Positions 10,489 to 22,136 of a stretch of DNA of 64,000 bases are shown here, one piece after another. The notes under the pieces are model-generated. The model saw only the letters and a program-made list of their open reading frames with translations. It made no database searches and had not been told where the DNA came from. Origin of the DNA: Larix kaempferi (lineage: Eukaryota; Streptophyta; Pinopsida; Pinales; Pinaceae); NCBI GenBank assembly GCA_027924585.1, contig BSBM01000602.1, forward strand, positions 12,454,501-12,518,500. Direction: 5' to 3'. Position 1 is the first letter of the stretch. Each line of letters opens with the position of its first letter. The position numbers and the translations under genes were made by a program.

Positions 10489-13400
10489 TAACATACCCTT
10501 TTTGCTGAAGAACATTTTATGTTGGAAACATTATGTTAACTTTTATTGTAAAGTTTTATATTGGACAAGTGTCCAAGGATGACTGTAATTTGCACAATAT
10601 TTTATTATTAAATAAATTAAATAGGATACAAACACCTAAGGAGACTGTTGAAAGAGTGTTTACTGACCCACTAGGTGGAATGGAATCTGGGGTAGAAGGC
10701 AATGGACAAGTGGAAACATCATGATGCAAGTAACTAGCTGTTGGTATGTGACAACTCCCTTGAAATGTGGTCATAGTGCCCTGAAAGATGGGACTGGAGC
10801 TTGAGGCTCATTTATTGAAAACTGACCACTAAATACCTAGGCAATCTTTAAAAGAGCCATCGAGTTGTGGACTGATGTTCATCACTTTTCCTGACGAGGA
10901 AATTTACCTAGGGGTTCTGCTGATTGCACCCAAAAGATTCGATGAGGGGATATGCTAGTTCTTGATCATGGAGTAAGTCTGCCTGTTTTACTGTTGAGTG
11001 CATAGTTATACTACTGAGTGCTGAAGTCATAAAAGTTACTGCTGAGTGCAGAGTTATATTATTGAGTGCTGAAGTCATAAAAGATTAGGAGCAAGTCTTA
11101 ATAGTTTGCTACCTATACAAAATTTGAGTGCCTTGCTTCTACACGGAATCTTCTACCTAGTGGTTCAGTGAACAGGCTCGGGGGTCCAAAGGAGGCAAGT
11201 AGATTGGCTGCTTCTTCTAGAGAAGGTTGGGAGGAACAAACCTCCTTGGCTGTTTTTCCACCCTATCTACAGTTACAGGGTCCACTCATCATTTCTGTTT
11301 TTCTTAGTAGTTAAATTATTTTATGAAGGTATTGATTTAGTATTCATTAGATAAAAACTGCTAATATCATTATGGAGAAATAATGGTTTATTTATGTCCT
11401 AGTTATGAGTGTGTAGAATGATGAATAAAATGCCCACTCTGTATTTTTCCCCACGTTGTTTTCTGCATAGTACTCCAGTACAGAGAAGGAATTTTAGAAT
11501 AGATGATAGCATTTCATATTACAGACATTCTAGTATTTTATTTTACTTAGTGTCAGAAATAAATATTTCATACCTGTACCAAAAAAAAAAACTAGGGTTT
11601 ACACTTAGGTCATTTACTTCTTTCCAGATTTCACATGCTATGCATTTTATTATTATTTCATTCAAAATTGTAAAGTATTACAATTTCATTTCATTCCTTC
11701 ATCGATATTCATAAATTATAAGCAGCTGCAAAAATAAACTTAATATTTTCATTATCTTTCAGGCTAACCTGCTAAGTCCTAAATTTTGCAGAAATAAAAT
11801 ATTCTAGGTTTTTATTTTTCAAGTCATAGAAAATACATTCATCACAGTCTTTTAACAATTTTCATTTCCCTCTCTTTACTATACCTAGTCTTTGAAAATA
11901 GCTATAATATCAACACAGAATATCTATGTTATTTCAATACCAAAACTTTCTATTTTTTTTTACGCAGCATTAGATATTAATCAAATTTAAAACTGTATAT
12001 ATATTCCAAATTCTTGCAGTAGATTATCTTTTATATTTAGGATCATAATATGTTATCTACCTTTTAAATCCTTAAATTTTGATTCCAAGAATTTCTTAGC
12101 ATCGTTTAGTTCGAAATATCGAAACCCAAAACCCTAGACATTTATTTTTATCTTCTGCGGAAAAACACCTAAACGTTCTGCAAAGGAATTACAAGACTAA
12201 TTCTCAACTTTGCAAAGTTTGCAGACACCTATAGTTTCGATTTAGAAAACCCTAATGTTATCATATAGCCATTTTAAGGCCAAACACTTAAAAACATAAG
12301 CATCAAATCATTACATCGGAGTTCCAAAAGCAAACGTATTCTATAGTTCAACTTTTACAAATTACAATAGCTATCTACCTGTGCAAGTCAAACTCAGATT
12401 AAGACACTATTATCATTCGTAATGTGTATATTTAAGATATGGTTCAATACAAACTAAGTTCCATATCACCATTCAAACAATGGTATAAACATTGTAGCAC
12501 AAAACCTTCTATTTCGCAGAAACGAGTTAGCTCTTGGCTCTCGACTTTTATCAAAACACTATATTATTCAGTCAAGTATCGAGTTAGATAAAATTAGGCA
12601 TCGCACAAAACCATTTTAAGTTTTTCGTAAACATTGTATTTCCATTCAAATGACCGAGGGTTCATCCCTTTAGCAAATACATCTTAAACAAGTTTACATT
12701 TTCAACAAAAGTTACAGTGAAACGCTGCAAAGCAGAGTAACAAGAGAAGTCGAGGATCCCATCCTCTAGGCACTTTTTCTTTGGCTCTCAAAACATAACA
12801 TCGACCAAAAAAATTTCCAGGAACCAAATACCAAAATCTCGTCAAACATCAAGCATCGGCCACACCGTGCCAAGAAAACCTACGAGGGAAAAGAACCATC
12901 GAGGCTTACCGGGTGGTTGAGCAGCATTCTTCCACCGAGATTCAAGCAAGTAACCCTTTGACGAAGTAATACCTGCAACCAAAATTTTCAGAGGTTAAAC
13001 CAGGATTTGCAGAGATATTAATAAATCTAACAGGTATCGTTAACATTTCAAGTTCGAAACAATACCTGTGTAATGTAGCTCCCAGAGTTGAGACGCCAGT
13101 AGAAAACAAAGTAAGATCCATATAGAAAATGCAGCGAAGAAGGGATTCAGACTCTGAGAATCACCTGTTATTTTCATGCAAGGAAATTGGTCTCTGGTCC
13201 AAACTTCACTCTCAAAGACCAACAGAAAAACCCTGAAAACTACTTCCTAAAAACACTTAGAATGCTGCATTATGGCTCGGCTCTAAAAGAGAAAAACAAA
13301 CACCTGGAATTTTTAAGTTTTCCCTACAGGTAAAGGGGTCGAAACTGAGGAAGGAGTCCTCCAAACATCATATACCCAACCCTACATTGCTGCAAGCAGT

Positions 13401-15006
13401 CGACCTCTCCACCTTACCACTACCAAAGCAAAATGAACGCCAAGAAACCACTTTGACGCAAATCATAACCAAGGACTAGGGTTTTAGTTCGAAGCCCAAG
13501 GACATGTGAGATCAACAATGGAGATGATGCCAACTAGGCATGTCAAAGTTCGGGCATCAACCACATTGAATACCATATTTATTATCACCTCCACCATGAC
13601 ATCCAACTCATTAGACCATAGGTTAAAGCAGTGCATAGCTCGGTGTCATGGCAGAGTTTTGTGATTACTATCACGTGAACCACAGCCATGATGGCATCCA
13701 CTAAGACTTCCACTCAACGCAGTAGGCAGGTGGATTAAATGCTAGACCAGTTACGACAGCCTACCAACAACCTAGCAACAAGACATTTAATGCCATGTCG
13801 ATATCACATTTCCGTACAAGAATTAGGGTTGCAACGTATATTTCATTTCATTATCCAAAGTATATAGTCGACAACTTATTATTGGTAATACATTTCCAAA
13901 TTATTGGTCATAGAATACATAGTTAATATATGTTGCATATTTCTCAAATGACATAGGTCACATTTTATAGAAGGATTTTGATACTTAGTTTATATTTTAG
14001 AACTTTATAAAAATGCACATCGTTTACATTACCACTTTTGTATACAATTCTACATTATTAATAATCCATCGTATAAATATTAAACAAGGAATGATTAAAT
14101 TCCTATAGTTTTATAATTTCATACTAAGTAATATCCTATTCATGATGGATGCAATATATTAAACCCTTGGTAAAAAGTATGAATCATCGTGTAATTCTAC
14201 ATTGAGGAATGCATAAGATAATTAGTTTACATTTGTGATTCTAGTCAATCCACTTAATAAACATCAATTTGGCTCACGTTTCTATAGTATGAAGTAATAT
14301 ACAAGGTTGGTGCTTTCACATAAATAAACACATGATGTTATCATTCTTTTCAAATAGGAAAAATAGAGATAGTAGCATGTTAAGTATGTAGACATTGCAT
14401 CCTAGGTAAGGATTATTAACATTTACATTATTTTTTTCCTTATGACGAATTATTAAGACTCTAGTTTAATAAATGGAAATTGCGACTTCTGCAACTTGTA
14501 TTATGTTTAAATAACACTAACTACATACAAAAATAAAATTCATACCGTGAAATAACTCTTAGGCATGGAGTACTAGAGCTATCACAATGCATTTGACGAC
14601 TAACTAAAATATAATTAAATATTCTTAGAATTACTGGAAGTGCTGGAACATGTCGTAATACTCTTACCTGCGGATCTGCAAAAATAAATAGGTTCAAATG
14701 CTTTAGCTAATATAGCTAAGTAAACCTCAGGGTACTCTGTAGGACCCCTTCGTTATCATCCAAAAGCAAACTGTCAGTATTATGTCTAGATGATTGTATC
14801 GCAAGAGAATTTAAATACAACATATAGATTTATAATTAACACAAGCACAACTAATGTCGTATTTTGTGTTAAGAAGTATGAAGTGTCATCATCATAATTT
14901 GTTATTAGTTAAAAGGATTCGCATTTATTTTATTTCCGCATTAGCAAGTACAACATTTAATGCTACATTAAAAATTTTAATTTTTGTGAATTTTCGGGAT
15001 GTTACA
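10489..15006. other. AT-rich non-coding DNA with two LTR-like edges
   Basis: No coding frame of substance lies in this 4.5 kb. At 10489 the sequence begins TGTAACATACCC, and at 15006 it ends GGGATGTTACA, whose complement is TGTAACATCCC. Both are of the TGTAACA type that starts many plant LTRs. Just right of 15006 the plus strand reads GTTCTTCCCC, so the minus strand has GGGGAAGAAC directly before the TG. That is a plausible polypurine tract for a minus-strand element whose 3' LTR ends here. The internal limits of any LTR are not clear. Confidence 0.4.
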
Positions 15007-15930
15007 GTTCTTCCCCAGTATGGTCGCCAGATTTGTTTGACGGACAATCCACTTGAGCGGACGCGATCCAGATCTCCCTATCTCAATGTGAGTCTAGAAC
15101 AAATAGTACAGACTATAAACCACTTTCCTAGATCTAGTTAAGGATCAAGTCATCAGATGTCTTACCTTACGTTTGCAGTCCCTTTTGCTGGATGTTTCCA
15201 CGCCTTGCGGTCGTCAGATCTAAGCTGCAAGACCTGTCAAGAAGCACAAAACAAGACAAACAAGTAAAAGTATCCAAACGATAATAGATCTAAGTAAACA
15301 GTTAAGCAGGTAAACTACACAATATCGTCAATCACAACAATATTGGTGGAAAGCATTTATATTACTGTAAATATAAGGAAAGTACATAGAAAAGAATGAT
15401 TACAACCGAGGCTTAACGTAGCAATCCTTATCCATCCAAGCCAATGCCATATCCTCCCAAGGAAGTGTGAGTCTCTCAATGGATGAGTAGAGATCTCTCC
15501 AAGATTGATTTCACCAGCATGTAGACACTATAGACTTCCTCCCTTTGGAGAGGGGTAGAGATTCACTTATATAGGACTAAGTGGATAGGGTATGGATAGG
15601 ATAGGTTGAGATATGGTAGGAGAGAGGTAGGGGATCCTCCCAAGAGGTTAGGAACCGAGTGCCAGCTCCCCCAAGAGGTCAGGGATAAGGATCCATGTCA
15701 GTAGGCTTCGAGAATGGGCTCGAAGGAGCTATTTTTTCCCATTAACTGACATCGTCGCACCCTGCAGTAGAGAAAGTTGCGACGTCGCAGGTTGCATGAG
15801 TGCAACCTGCGACGACCTCTCAAAACCTAGCATGAATGCAATGGTATCTCTTCGAGGTTAATGACTTAACCAAAGAAACTTCAGGGATGTATACATTGAA
15901 TCTCTTGATGGTAGGATTTTAGGTGTAACA
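15007..15930 (-). other. Possible 3' untranslated part of a minus-strand LTR element
   Basis: This block lies on the internal side of the presumed LTR edge at 15006. It has no recognisable coding sequence. It includes a TATATA word at 15572-15577, within a purine-rich stretch, and the GC-rich hairpin at 15783-15814. It ends where the CT-rich array begins. Confidence 0.3.
15783..15814. repeat. Perfect 14-bp inverted repeat with 4-nt loop
   Basis: The left arm CGTCGCAGGTTGCA (15783-15796) and right arm TGCAACCTGCGACG (15801-15814) are exact complements around the loop TGAG. The stem is GC-rich in AT-rich surroundings. As RNA it would form a stable stem-loop; as DNA it could extrude as a cruciform. 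It carries no U tract typical of a Pol III terminator, and plants have no rho-independent terminators, so no role is assigned. Confidence 0.9.
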
Positions 15931-15939
15931 ATATTTCTA

Positions 15940-16215
15940 TCTAAACCCCTAACTACTAACATCTCTCTCTCTCTCTAAACCCCTAACACATCATATATCT
16001 CTCTCTAAACCCTAGCCCCCAATCTCTCTCTTCATATCTCTATGCCTCTCTCTAAATCCATATCCTCTAGTATCTCTCCCTCCCTCCCTCTCTCTCTCTG
16101 TAAACCTATAACCCCCAATATTTTTCTCTTGTCATCTCTCAACCTTTAAACCCCTCACCCCCAATCCCTCTCTCTCTCTAAATACCTAACCTTAATATCT
16201 CTATATAAACCCCTA

Positions 16216-16256
<41 letters not shown>

Positions 16257-17757
16257 AAACCCCTAACCCAAAATATCCCTCTCTCTCTCACTAAACCTAT
16301 AACCCCTAATATTTCTCTCGTCTCATCCCTCAACCTCTAAACCCCTCACCCTCAATCCCTCTTTCTCTCTCTCTAAATACCTAGCCCTAATATCTCTCTC
16401 TCTAAACCCCTAACCCTCTCTCTCTCTCTCTACCTAACCCAAAATCTCCCTCTTTCTAGCTAATCCGCTAACCACCAATCTCATTCTTTCTATCTCTCTC
16501 TCACTCTAAACCTCAATGCTTAATTTATTTATCTCTCTCTAAAACCTTAACCACCAATCTCTCTCTCTCTCTCTAAATCCTTAACCTCCAAATTTAACTC
16601 TCTTTCTCTAAAGCACCAACCCTCAATATGTTACTCTCTCTATCTAAACCTCTAACATCCAATCCCTCTCTTCTTATCTCTCTGCCTCTCTCTAAACCCC
16701 TATCCTCCAGTATCTCTCTCTCCCTCTCTCTCTCTCTCTAAACCTATAACCCCCAATCTTTCTCTCTCTTCATATCTTCATATCTCAACCTCTAAAAAAC
16801 TCACCACCAATCCATCTCTCTCCCTCACTCTCTCTCTAAACCACTAGCCCAAAATATCACTCTCTCTCTAGCTAATCCCCTAACCACCAATCTCCTTCTT
16901 TCTATCTCTCTCTCACTCTAAACCTCAATGCTTAATTTATTTATCTCTCTTTAAAACCGTTAACCGCCAATCTCTCTCTCCCTCCCTATCCTTAACCTCC
17001 AAATCTCTCTCTCTCTAAAGTGCTAACCGTCAATATGTTACTCTCTCTATCTAAACTGTTAACATCCAATCTCTCTCTTCAAATCTCTCTGCCTCTCTCT
17101 AAACCCTTATCCTCTAGTATCTCTCTCTCTCTCTAAACCTATAACCTCCAATATTTCTCTCTCTTCATCTCTCAACCTCTAAACCCCTCACCCCCAATCC
17201 CTCTCTCTCCCTCCCTCTTCCTCTCTCTCTAAATACCTAACCCTAATCTCTCTCTCTCTCTAAACCCCTAACCCTCAATCTCTCTTTCTTTCTAAACCCC
17301 TAACCCCAAATCTCTCTCTCTCTTTAAAATCATAAACCCCAAAATATTTCTTTCTTTAAACACCTCGCTCCCAATATCTCTCTATCTCTCTCAACCCCTA
17401 AGCCCAATCTCCCCCTCTCTCTCTAAAGCACTAACCCCAATCTCTCTCTTTCCCTTTTTCTCTCTCAACACCTAACCTCTAATCTCTCTCTCTCACTCTT
17501 TGTCTATCTATATATGTATATAAAGCCCTAACTCCTAATCTCTCTCTCTCTCTCTCTAAACCCCTAACACCCAATCTCTCTGTTTAAACTATTAACCCCC
17601 AATATCTCTCTCTCTCGAAACCCCTAAACCCCAAACTCTATCTTTGTTTAAACCCCCCACCCCAAACATCCTTTTATCTCTCTAAACCCCTAACCCCAAT
17701 CTCTCTCTCTCTAAACCACTAACCCATAATCTCTCTCTTTCTCTAAACCCCTAACCC

Positions 17758-17802
<45 letters not shown>

Positions 17803-17857
17803 ATTTATATATCTATCTAAACTCCTAACCCCCAATCTCTCTAAATCCCCTAACTAT

Positions 17858-17891
<34 letters not shown>

Positions 17892-18468
17892 AAACCCCTA
17901 ACACCCAATCTATATTCTCTCTCTCTAAATGCCTAACCCTCTCTCTCTCTCTCTCTCTAAATGCCTAACCCCCAGTCTCTCTCTCTGAAACCCTAACACC
18001 CAATATTTATCTATCTCTCTAAAACCCTAATACCCAATCTCTCTCTCTCTGAAACCCTAACACCCAATATTTGTCTATCTCTCTAAAACCCTAATACCCA
18101 ATCTCTCTCTCTCTCTCTCTCAACCCCTAACCACCAATCTCTCTCTTTCTATCTCTATTTCTATAAACCCCTAACCCCCAATCCTTCTATCTCTCTCTAA
18201 ACCCCTGAGCCATTATCTATGTCTCTCTAAACCCCCAAACCCCATTCTTGGTCTCTTGCTAAACTAGCAACCCCCAATCTCTCTCTTTAAACACCTAACC
18301 TCCAAACTCTCTCTCTCTAAACCCCTAACCCCCAATCTCTTTCTCTCTCTATCTCTCTCTCTCTCTAAACACCTAGCTCGTAATCTCTCTCCCCCCTCTC
18401 TCTCTCTCTATATATATATACCCCTAACCACCAATCTCTTTCTCTCTCTCTCTCTAAACCCCTATCAC

Positions 18469-18508
<40 letters not shown>

Positions 18509-18717
18509 GACCACTAACACCCAATCTCTCGGTCTCTACCTCTCTATCTAAACCCCCAATCTATATATCTCTCACTCTTAACCCCTAACCACTAAGCACT
18601 CTCTTTCTCTCTCTCTAAACACCTAACCCGTACTATCTCCCTCTCAATCTCTAAACCCCTTACCCCTAACCCCCAATCTCTCTCTCTCTCTCTCTCTCTA
18701 AACCCCTTAACATCAAT

Positions 18718-18760
<43 letters not shown>

Positions 18761-19106
18761 AACCCCTTAACATCAATCTCATTCTCTCTCTCTCTCTCTC
18801 TCTCTAAACCCCTTAACATCAATCTCGTTCTCTCTCTCTCTCTCTCTCTCTATAAACCCCTATCCCATAATCTATCTCTCGCCTTCTAGACCACTAACAC
18901 CCAATCTCTCTCTCTACCTCTCTCTCTAAACCCCTAATCTCTATCTCTCTCACTCTTAACCCCTAACCACCAATCTCTCTCTTTCTCTCTCTCTAAACCC
19001 CTATACCATAATCTCTCTCTATCTCTAAACCCATTACCCCTAAGCCCCAATATCTTTCTCTCAATAAATAGCTAACTCCCAATCTTTCTCTCTAAACACC
19101 TAACTC

Positions 19107-19163
<57 letters not shown>

Positions 19164-19346
19164 TAATTCCCAATCTCTCTCTCTCTCTATGTATATATAT
19201 ATATATACCCCCAATATCTCTCTCTCTTTAAATCCCTAACCACCAATATCTCTCTCTCTAAACCCTTAACCTGAAATCCCTCTCTCTTTCTCTCTTTGAA
19301 CCCCTAACCACCATTCTATCTCTCTTTCTAAACTCCTAACCTCTAA

Positions 19347-19388
<42 letters not shown>

Positions 19389-19803
19389 AACCCCTAAACC
19401 GCAATCTCTCTCTCTCTCTCTCTCAACCCCTTACCACCAATCTCTCTATTTTTATCTCTCTCTCTTTAAACCCCTAAATCTCAATCTATCTATCTCTCTC
19501 TAAACCCCAAACACCAATCTCTCTCTCTCTCAATGCTAACCTAGAAAACCTCTCTTCCTATCTCTCTCTCTCTCTAAACCCCTATCCTCAAATATCTCTT
19601 TGAATTTCTCTCTAAACCCCTAATCCCCAATCTCTCTCTCTCTCTCTCTAAACCCCTAAACCCCAATCTAAACTCCTAACCCCAAAAATCTCTCTTTATT
19701 TAAACCCTAACCCTCAATATCTCTCTCATTGTCTCTATATCCCTAAGCCCCAATCTCCCTCTCTCTATCCAAAATGTTGACCCCCAATCTCCCTCTCTCT
19801 CTG
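15940..19803. repeat. CT-microsatellite / telomere-like interspersed array
   Basis: Nearly 3.9 kb consist of variable (CT)n runs alternating with blocks near AAACCCCTAACCCCCAAT. Read on the other strand these are ATTGGGGGTTAGGGGTTTAG with (AG)n. The block is close to the plant telomere repeat (CCCTAAA/TTTAGGG) but has extra C/G bases and is always separated by CT runs. Higher-order copies exist: 'GCCTCTCTCTAAA' blocks at 16684 and 17091 (407 bp apart), and 'CTAGCTAATC' blocks at 16456 and 16868 (412 bp apart). Three near-identical units start at 18699, 18759 and 18805. Arg/Glu frames on the minus strand are artefacts. Confidence 0.95.
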
Positions 19804-20092
19804 ATAAGATCCTAGTGGGAAACCTTCATTAACACCTCGGGGTTTTGGTGTAATGGTTCGTATCATTTGGTATCAGATCCTCCACCCAGGTTCGAGTCAC
19901 AGAGCGGGTGGCAACGTCGGCATTGCAGTGTTCACCCGGGGCTCGTACGGCTCAAAGGGGATACCACCGTATGGGCGCACATCCAGCCCAAAGTCTGGAC
20001 TACGGAGCGTGGTGGGATGATAAGATCCTAGTGGGAGGCCTTCACTAACACCTCGGGATTTTGGTGTAATGGTTTGTATCAAGGGTCGAAGG
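19804..20092 (+). mobile_element. SINE-like, tRNA-related segment with ~65-bp direct repeats
   Basis: A segment of about 60-65 bp, running from GATAAGATCCTAGTGGGA through TTTTGGTGTAATGGTT(C/T)GTATCA, occurs at 19803 and again at 20021. TGGTGTAATGG resembles the Pol III A box. GGTTCGAGTC, about 30 bases further on (near 19890), matches the B box, the spacing seen in tRNAs. The tRNA cloverleaf is not complete, so this looks like a tRNA-derived SINE head or a tandem of such heads. No poly(A) or T-rich tail is obvious. It sits exactly between the CT array and the LINE that follows. Confidence 0.5.
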
Positions 20093-20219
20093 AGGCCAAG
20101 CGAGGTTTCTTAACTTCGCAACTCGCGGACATTATGAAGGATACGTCGTGTTTCGTACGGGGCATCAGTTCAGTAAGTTGGTTAGTTTTTACACTCGTGC
20201 ACAAGAGGAGTTGGTCTAG

Positions 20220-21119
20220 TCGAAGGACATCGTGCATCCTGAAGAAATGGAGGTTGATGAAGTGGATTATGAATTGGATCCTAAGGAACAGGCACATTCC
20301 ATTTTCTGCACGAGGAAGGAAGTCATGTTGAATTTTTCGATGATGCCAGAAGCTGATCAGGATGTACTAGTCATTGATCCCCCCATGATTAGCTCCCATA
20401 GCAAACGCTAGAAAGAGGTACAGTGTGATATCAGCTTAGACAATAACAGAAAGTCATAGAAATCCTATAGATGCATCAAACCGGAGAAGGGATCAGGGCC
20501 GAAGTTAATAGTCGGGAAGGATATTAACCCCGAAGAAATCCTGGATTATCTGTCACAGGCATTAACAGGAATGTTCTGTGGCAATTAGGTGGTGAATAGA
20601 GCTTCACTACAGACCTGGATAGAATACAATTGGAGAAGCTTTCTGGGGTATATGCCAGACTTCCACGTACTTCCAAGAGGTTGGTTCCTGGTTAAATTAA
20701 GAGAGGAGGTAGAGTGTTAGAAGATGCTAGCACTAAATTGGATTTGGGGACCCTCGGGTCTGATCCTACAGAGATGGAGGGTAGATTTTAATGCTAGGAG
20801 AGAATTACCACACAACTTGCAACAAGTTTGGGTGATCATGTTGGGACTCCTGATGGTCTTTTGGCAAGAACCAGTCCTAAGAAGAATAGGTAATAAGTTG
20901 GATAGGTTCAGAGCTCTGGAGCAAGATTGGGAGACCAAAATCGATAGTCGTTGCCTCAAAATGCTGGTTGAACTTAATCTTGAGGACGGACTACATGAGG
21001 AAATAAAAATAGAGATGTATGGGAGTCATTGGATACAGCATTTAGACTATTGGAAAATCCCTTTCCGTTGCTTCAACTGTAGAAAGGTAGGTCACCTCCA
21101 GAATGATTACCCCATGTAG
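20220..21119 (+). pseudogene. LINE ORF1 (gag-like, DUF4283-type) with degenerate zinc knuckle
   Basis: The plus-strand reading gives 'HPEEMEVDEVDYELDP' near 20235. After several stops come 'LGYMPDFHVLPRGWFLVKL', then 'WGPSGLILQRWRVDFNA' and 'RRIGNKLDRFRALEQDWETK'. The end is 'LDYWKIPFRCFNCRKVGHLQ'. This is the plant L1-type ORF1 layout: an RNA-binding DUF4283-like domain followed by a CCHC knuckle. The knuckle reads C-x2-C-x4-H-x4-Y, so its last Cys is lost. ORF1 would coat LINE RNA. Multiple stops make it a pseudogene. The endonuclease and RT that should follow are absent. Confidence 0.85.
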
Positions 21120-21152
21120 AATGAATTCAACCATACCCGTGCTCGAAAGGTC

Positions 21153-21640
21153 TTGTTTATGAAGGAGCACAACACAAAAGGTCCTTTAAGCCACAGACTA
21201 AGGGACGTTGCAGGGAACCTGGGTAAAGACATAGACCTTCTTGTTACAGTACCCTCCTCAAAGGAAGAAGCAGGAACAATCAAGGAGTCTACCATTCCTA
21301 CTTCAGCATCTCAAGAAGATTCAACGTTCGTCAAGAAGGAACTTTCAAATGCTCTGACAGGACTCGTGATGATAAACGACGGAGAAGTTTAGAACGACTC
21401 TCCAGGTATTCCTCAGGCTCTTCCCATGTCTATTATTCCTGGTAATCATCTACTTCCTTTGTCTGAGGAAGTTCCTTTAAATCCCCCATTAATTGATAAA
21501 AGTGTGTCAACCATAGAACCAAGTTTCGAGAAAGTCAAACTGCTAAGAACCATTACTCAGAGAAGAGAGTATGAGCTAAGATCCAAAGTACAAGAGCTTA
21601 AGACAATTATAAGAGATGGGAAGAAGAGAGAAATCATTCC
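21153..21640 (+). pseudogene. LINE linker region between ORF1 and RNase H
   Basis: Two plus-strand frames (21153-21392 and the start of 21426-21713) encode Ser/Pro/Glu/Lys-rich, low-order peptide with a charged helical segment ('REYELRSKVQELKTIIRDGK'). No endonuclease (EEP) or RT motif, such as a FADD box, is present. This fits the variable tail of ORF1. Its junction straight into RNase H suggests that the whole central ORF2 part is gone. Confidence 0.55.
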
Positions 21641-22136
21641 CCCAGTCATCAACAAGAATGAACCTTGGGCCTTCTTCGATGGTGCCAGTCAAGGCACTCC
21701 ACCTCTAGGGTGAGCAGGAGGGGTCTTGCATTTATCGAGAGATCTCAAAGTATGTATCAAATATGCACCAGGAAGAGCAACCAACAGTAAAGCAGAGTTG
21801 GCAGCTCTATGGGCGGTGCTCAGAATCGCACAAAGAAAAATCGTGAAGCAATTATAGCTTTTGGGAGATTCTAAAATGGTCATAGACTGGGCCAAGGCTG
21901 ATTCACATATTCATGCACCGTAACTGCAGCACCTTCTGAGAGAAATCCAACATGAACTAAGCTTCTTCGATTCAGTATCTTACAAACATATCTATAGAGA
22001 GTTGAATGCTGAAGCGGATCTCCTCTCAAAAAAGGCCTTGGCTATCCATCCAGGATTATTCAAGGTGGAGGAATTCAGCCAAGGGCAGAGGCTGAACTAC
22101 TACACCACCTTGTTTAAATTCTTCAGGATCAGATAC
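21641..22136 (+). pseudogene. LINE-type RNase H domain, nonsense-mutated
   Basis: The reading 'NKNEPWAFFDGASQG' has the first catalytic Asp (FDGA) of plant LINE RNase H. It continues 'APGRATNSKAELAALWAVL' (Glu), then 'LLGDSKMVIDWA' (second Asp) and 'YRELNAEADLLSKKAL' (the final Asp region). Stops interrupt it near 21710, 21855 and 21920. In intact plant L1 elements this domain is the C-terminal part of ORF2 and removes RNA from the RNA-DNA hybrid. Here it directly follows ORF1 material. Confidence 0.88.

Noticed and set aside
18592-18822. Arg/Glu repeat protein (RERERE...) on the minus strand
   Set aside because: It is only the translation of (CT)n repeats; similar frames appear wherever the microsatellite lacks stops.
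15940-19803. A true interstitial telomere tract
   Set aside because: The blocks are AAACCCCTAACCCC-like with extra C and are always broken by CT runs; no long perfect CCCTAAA array is present.
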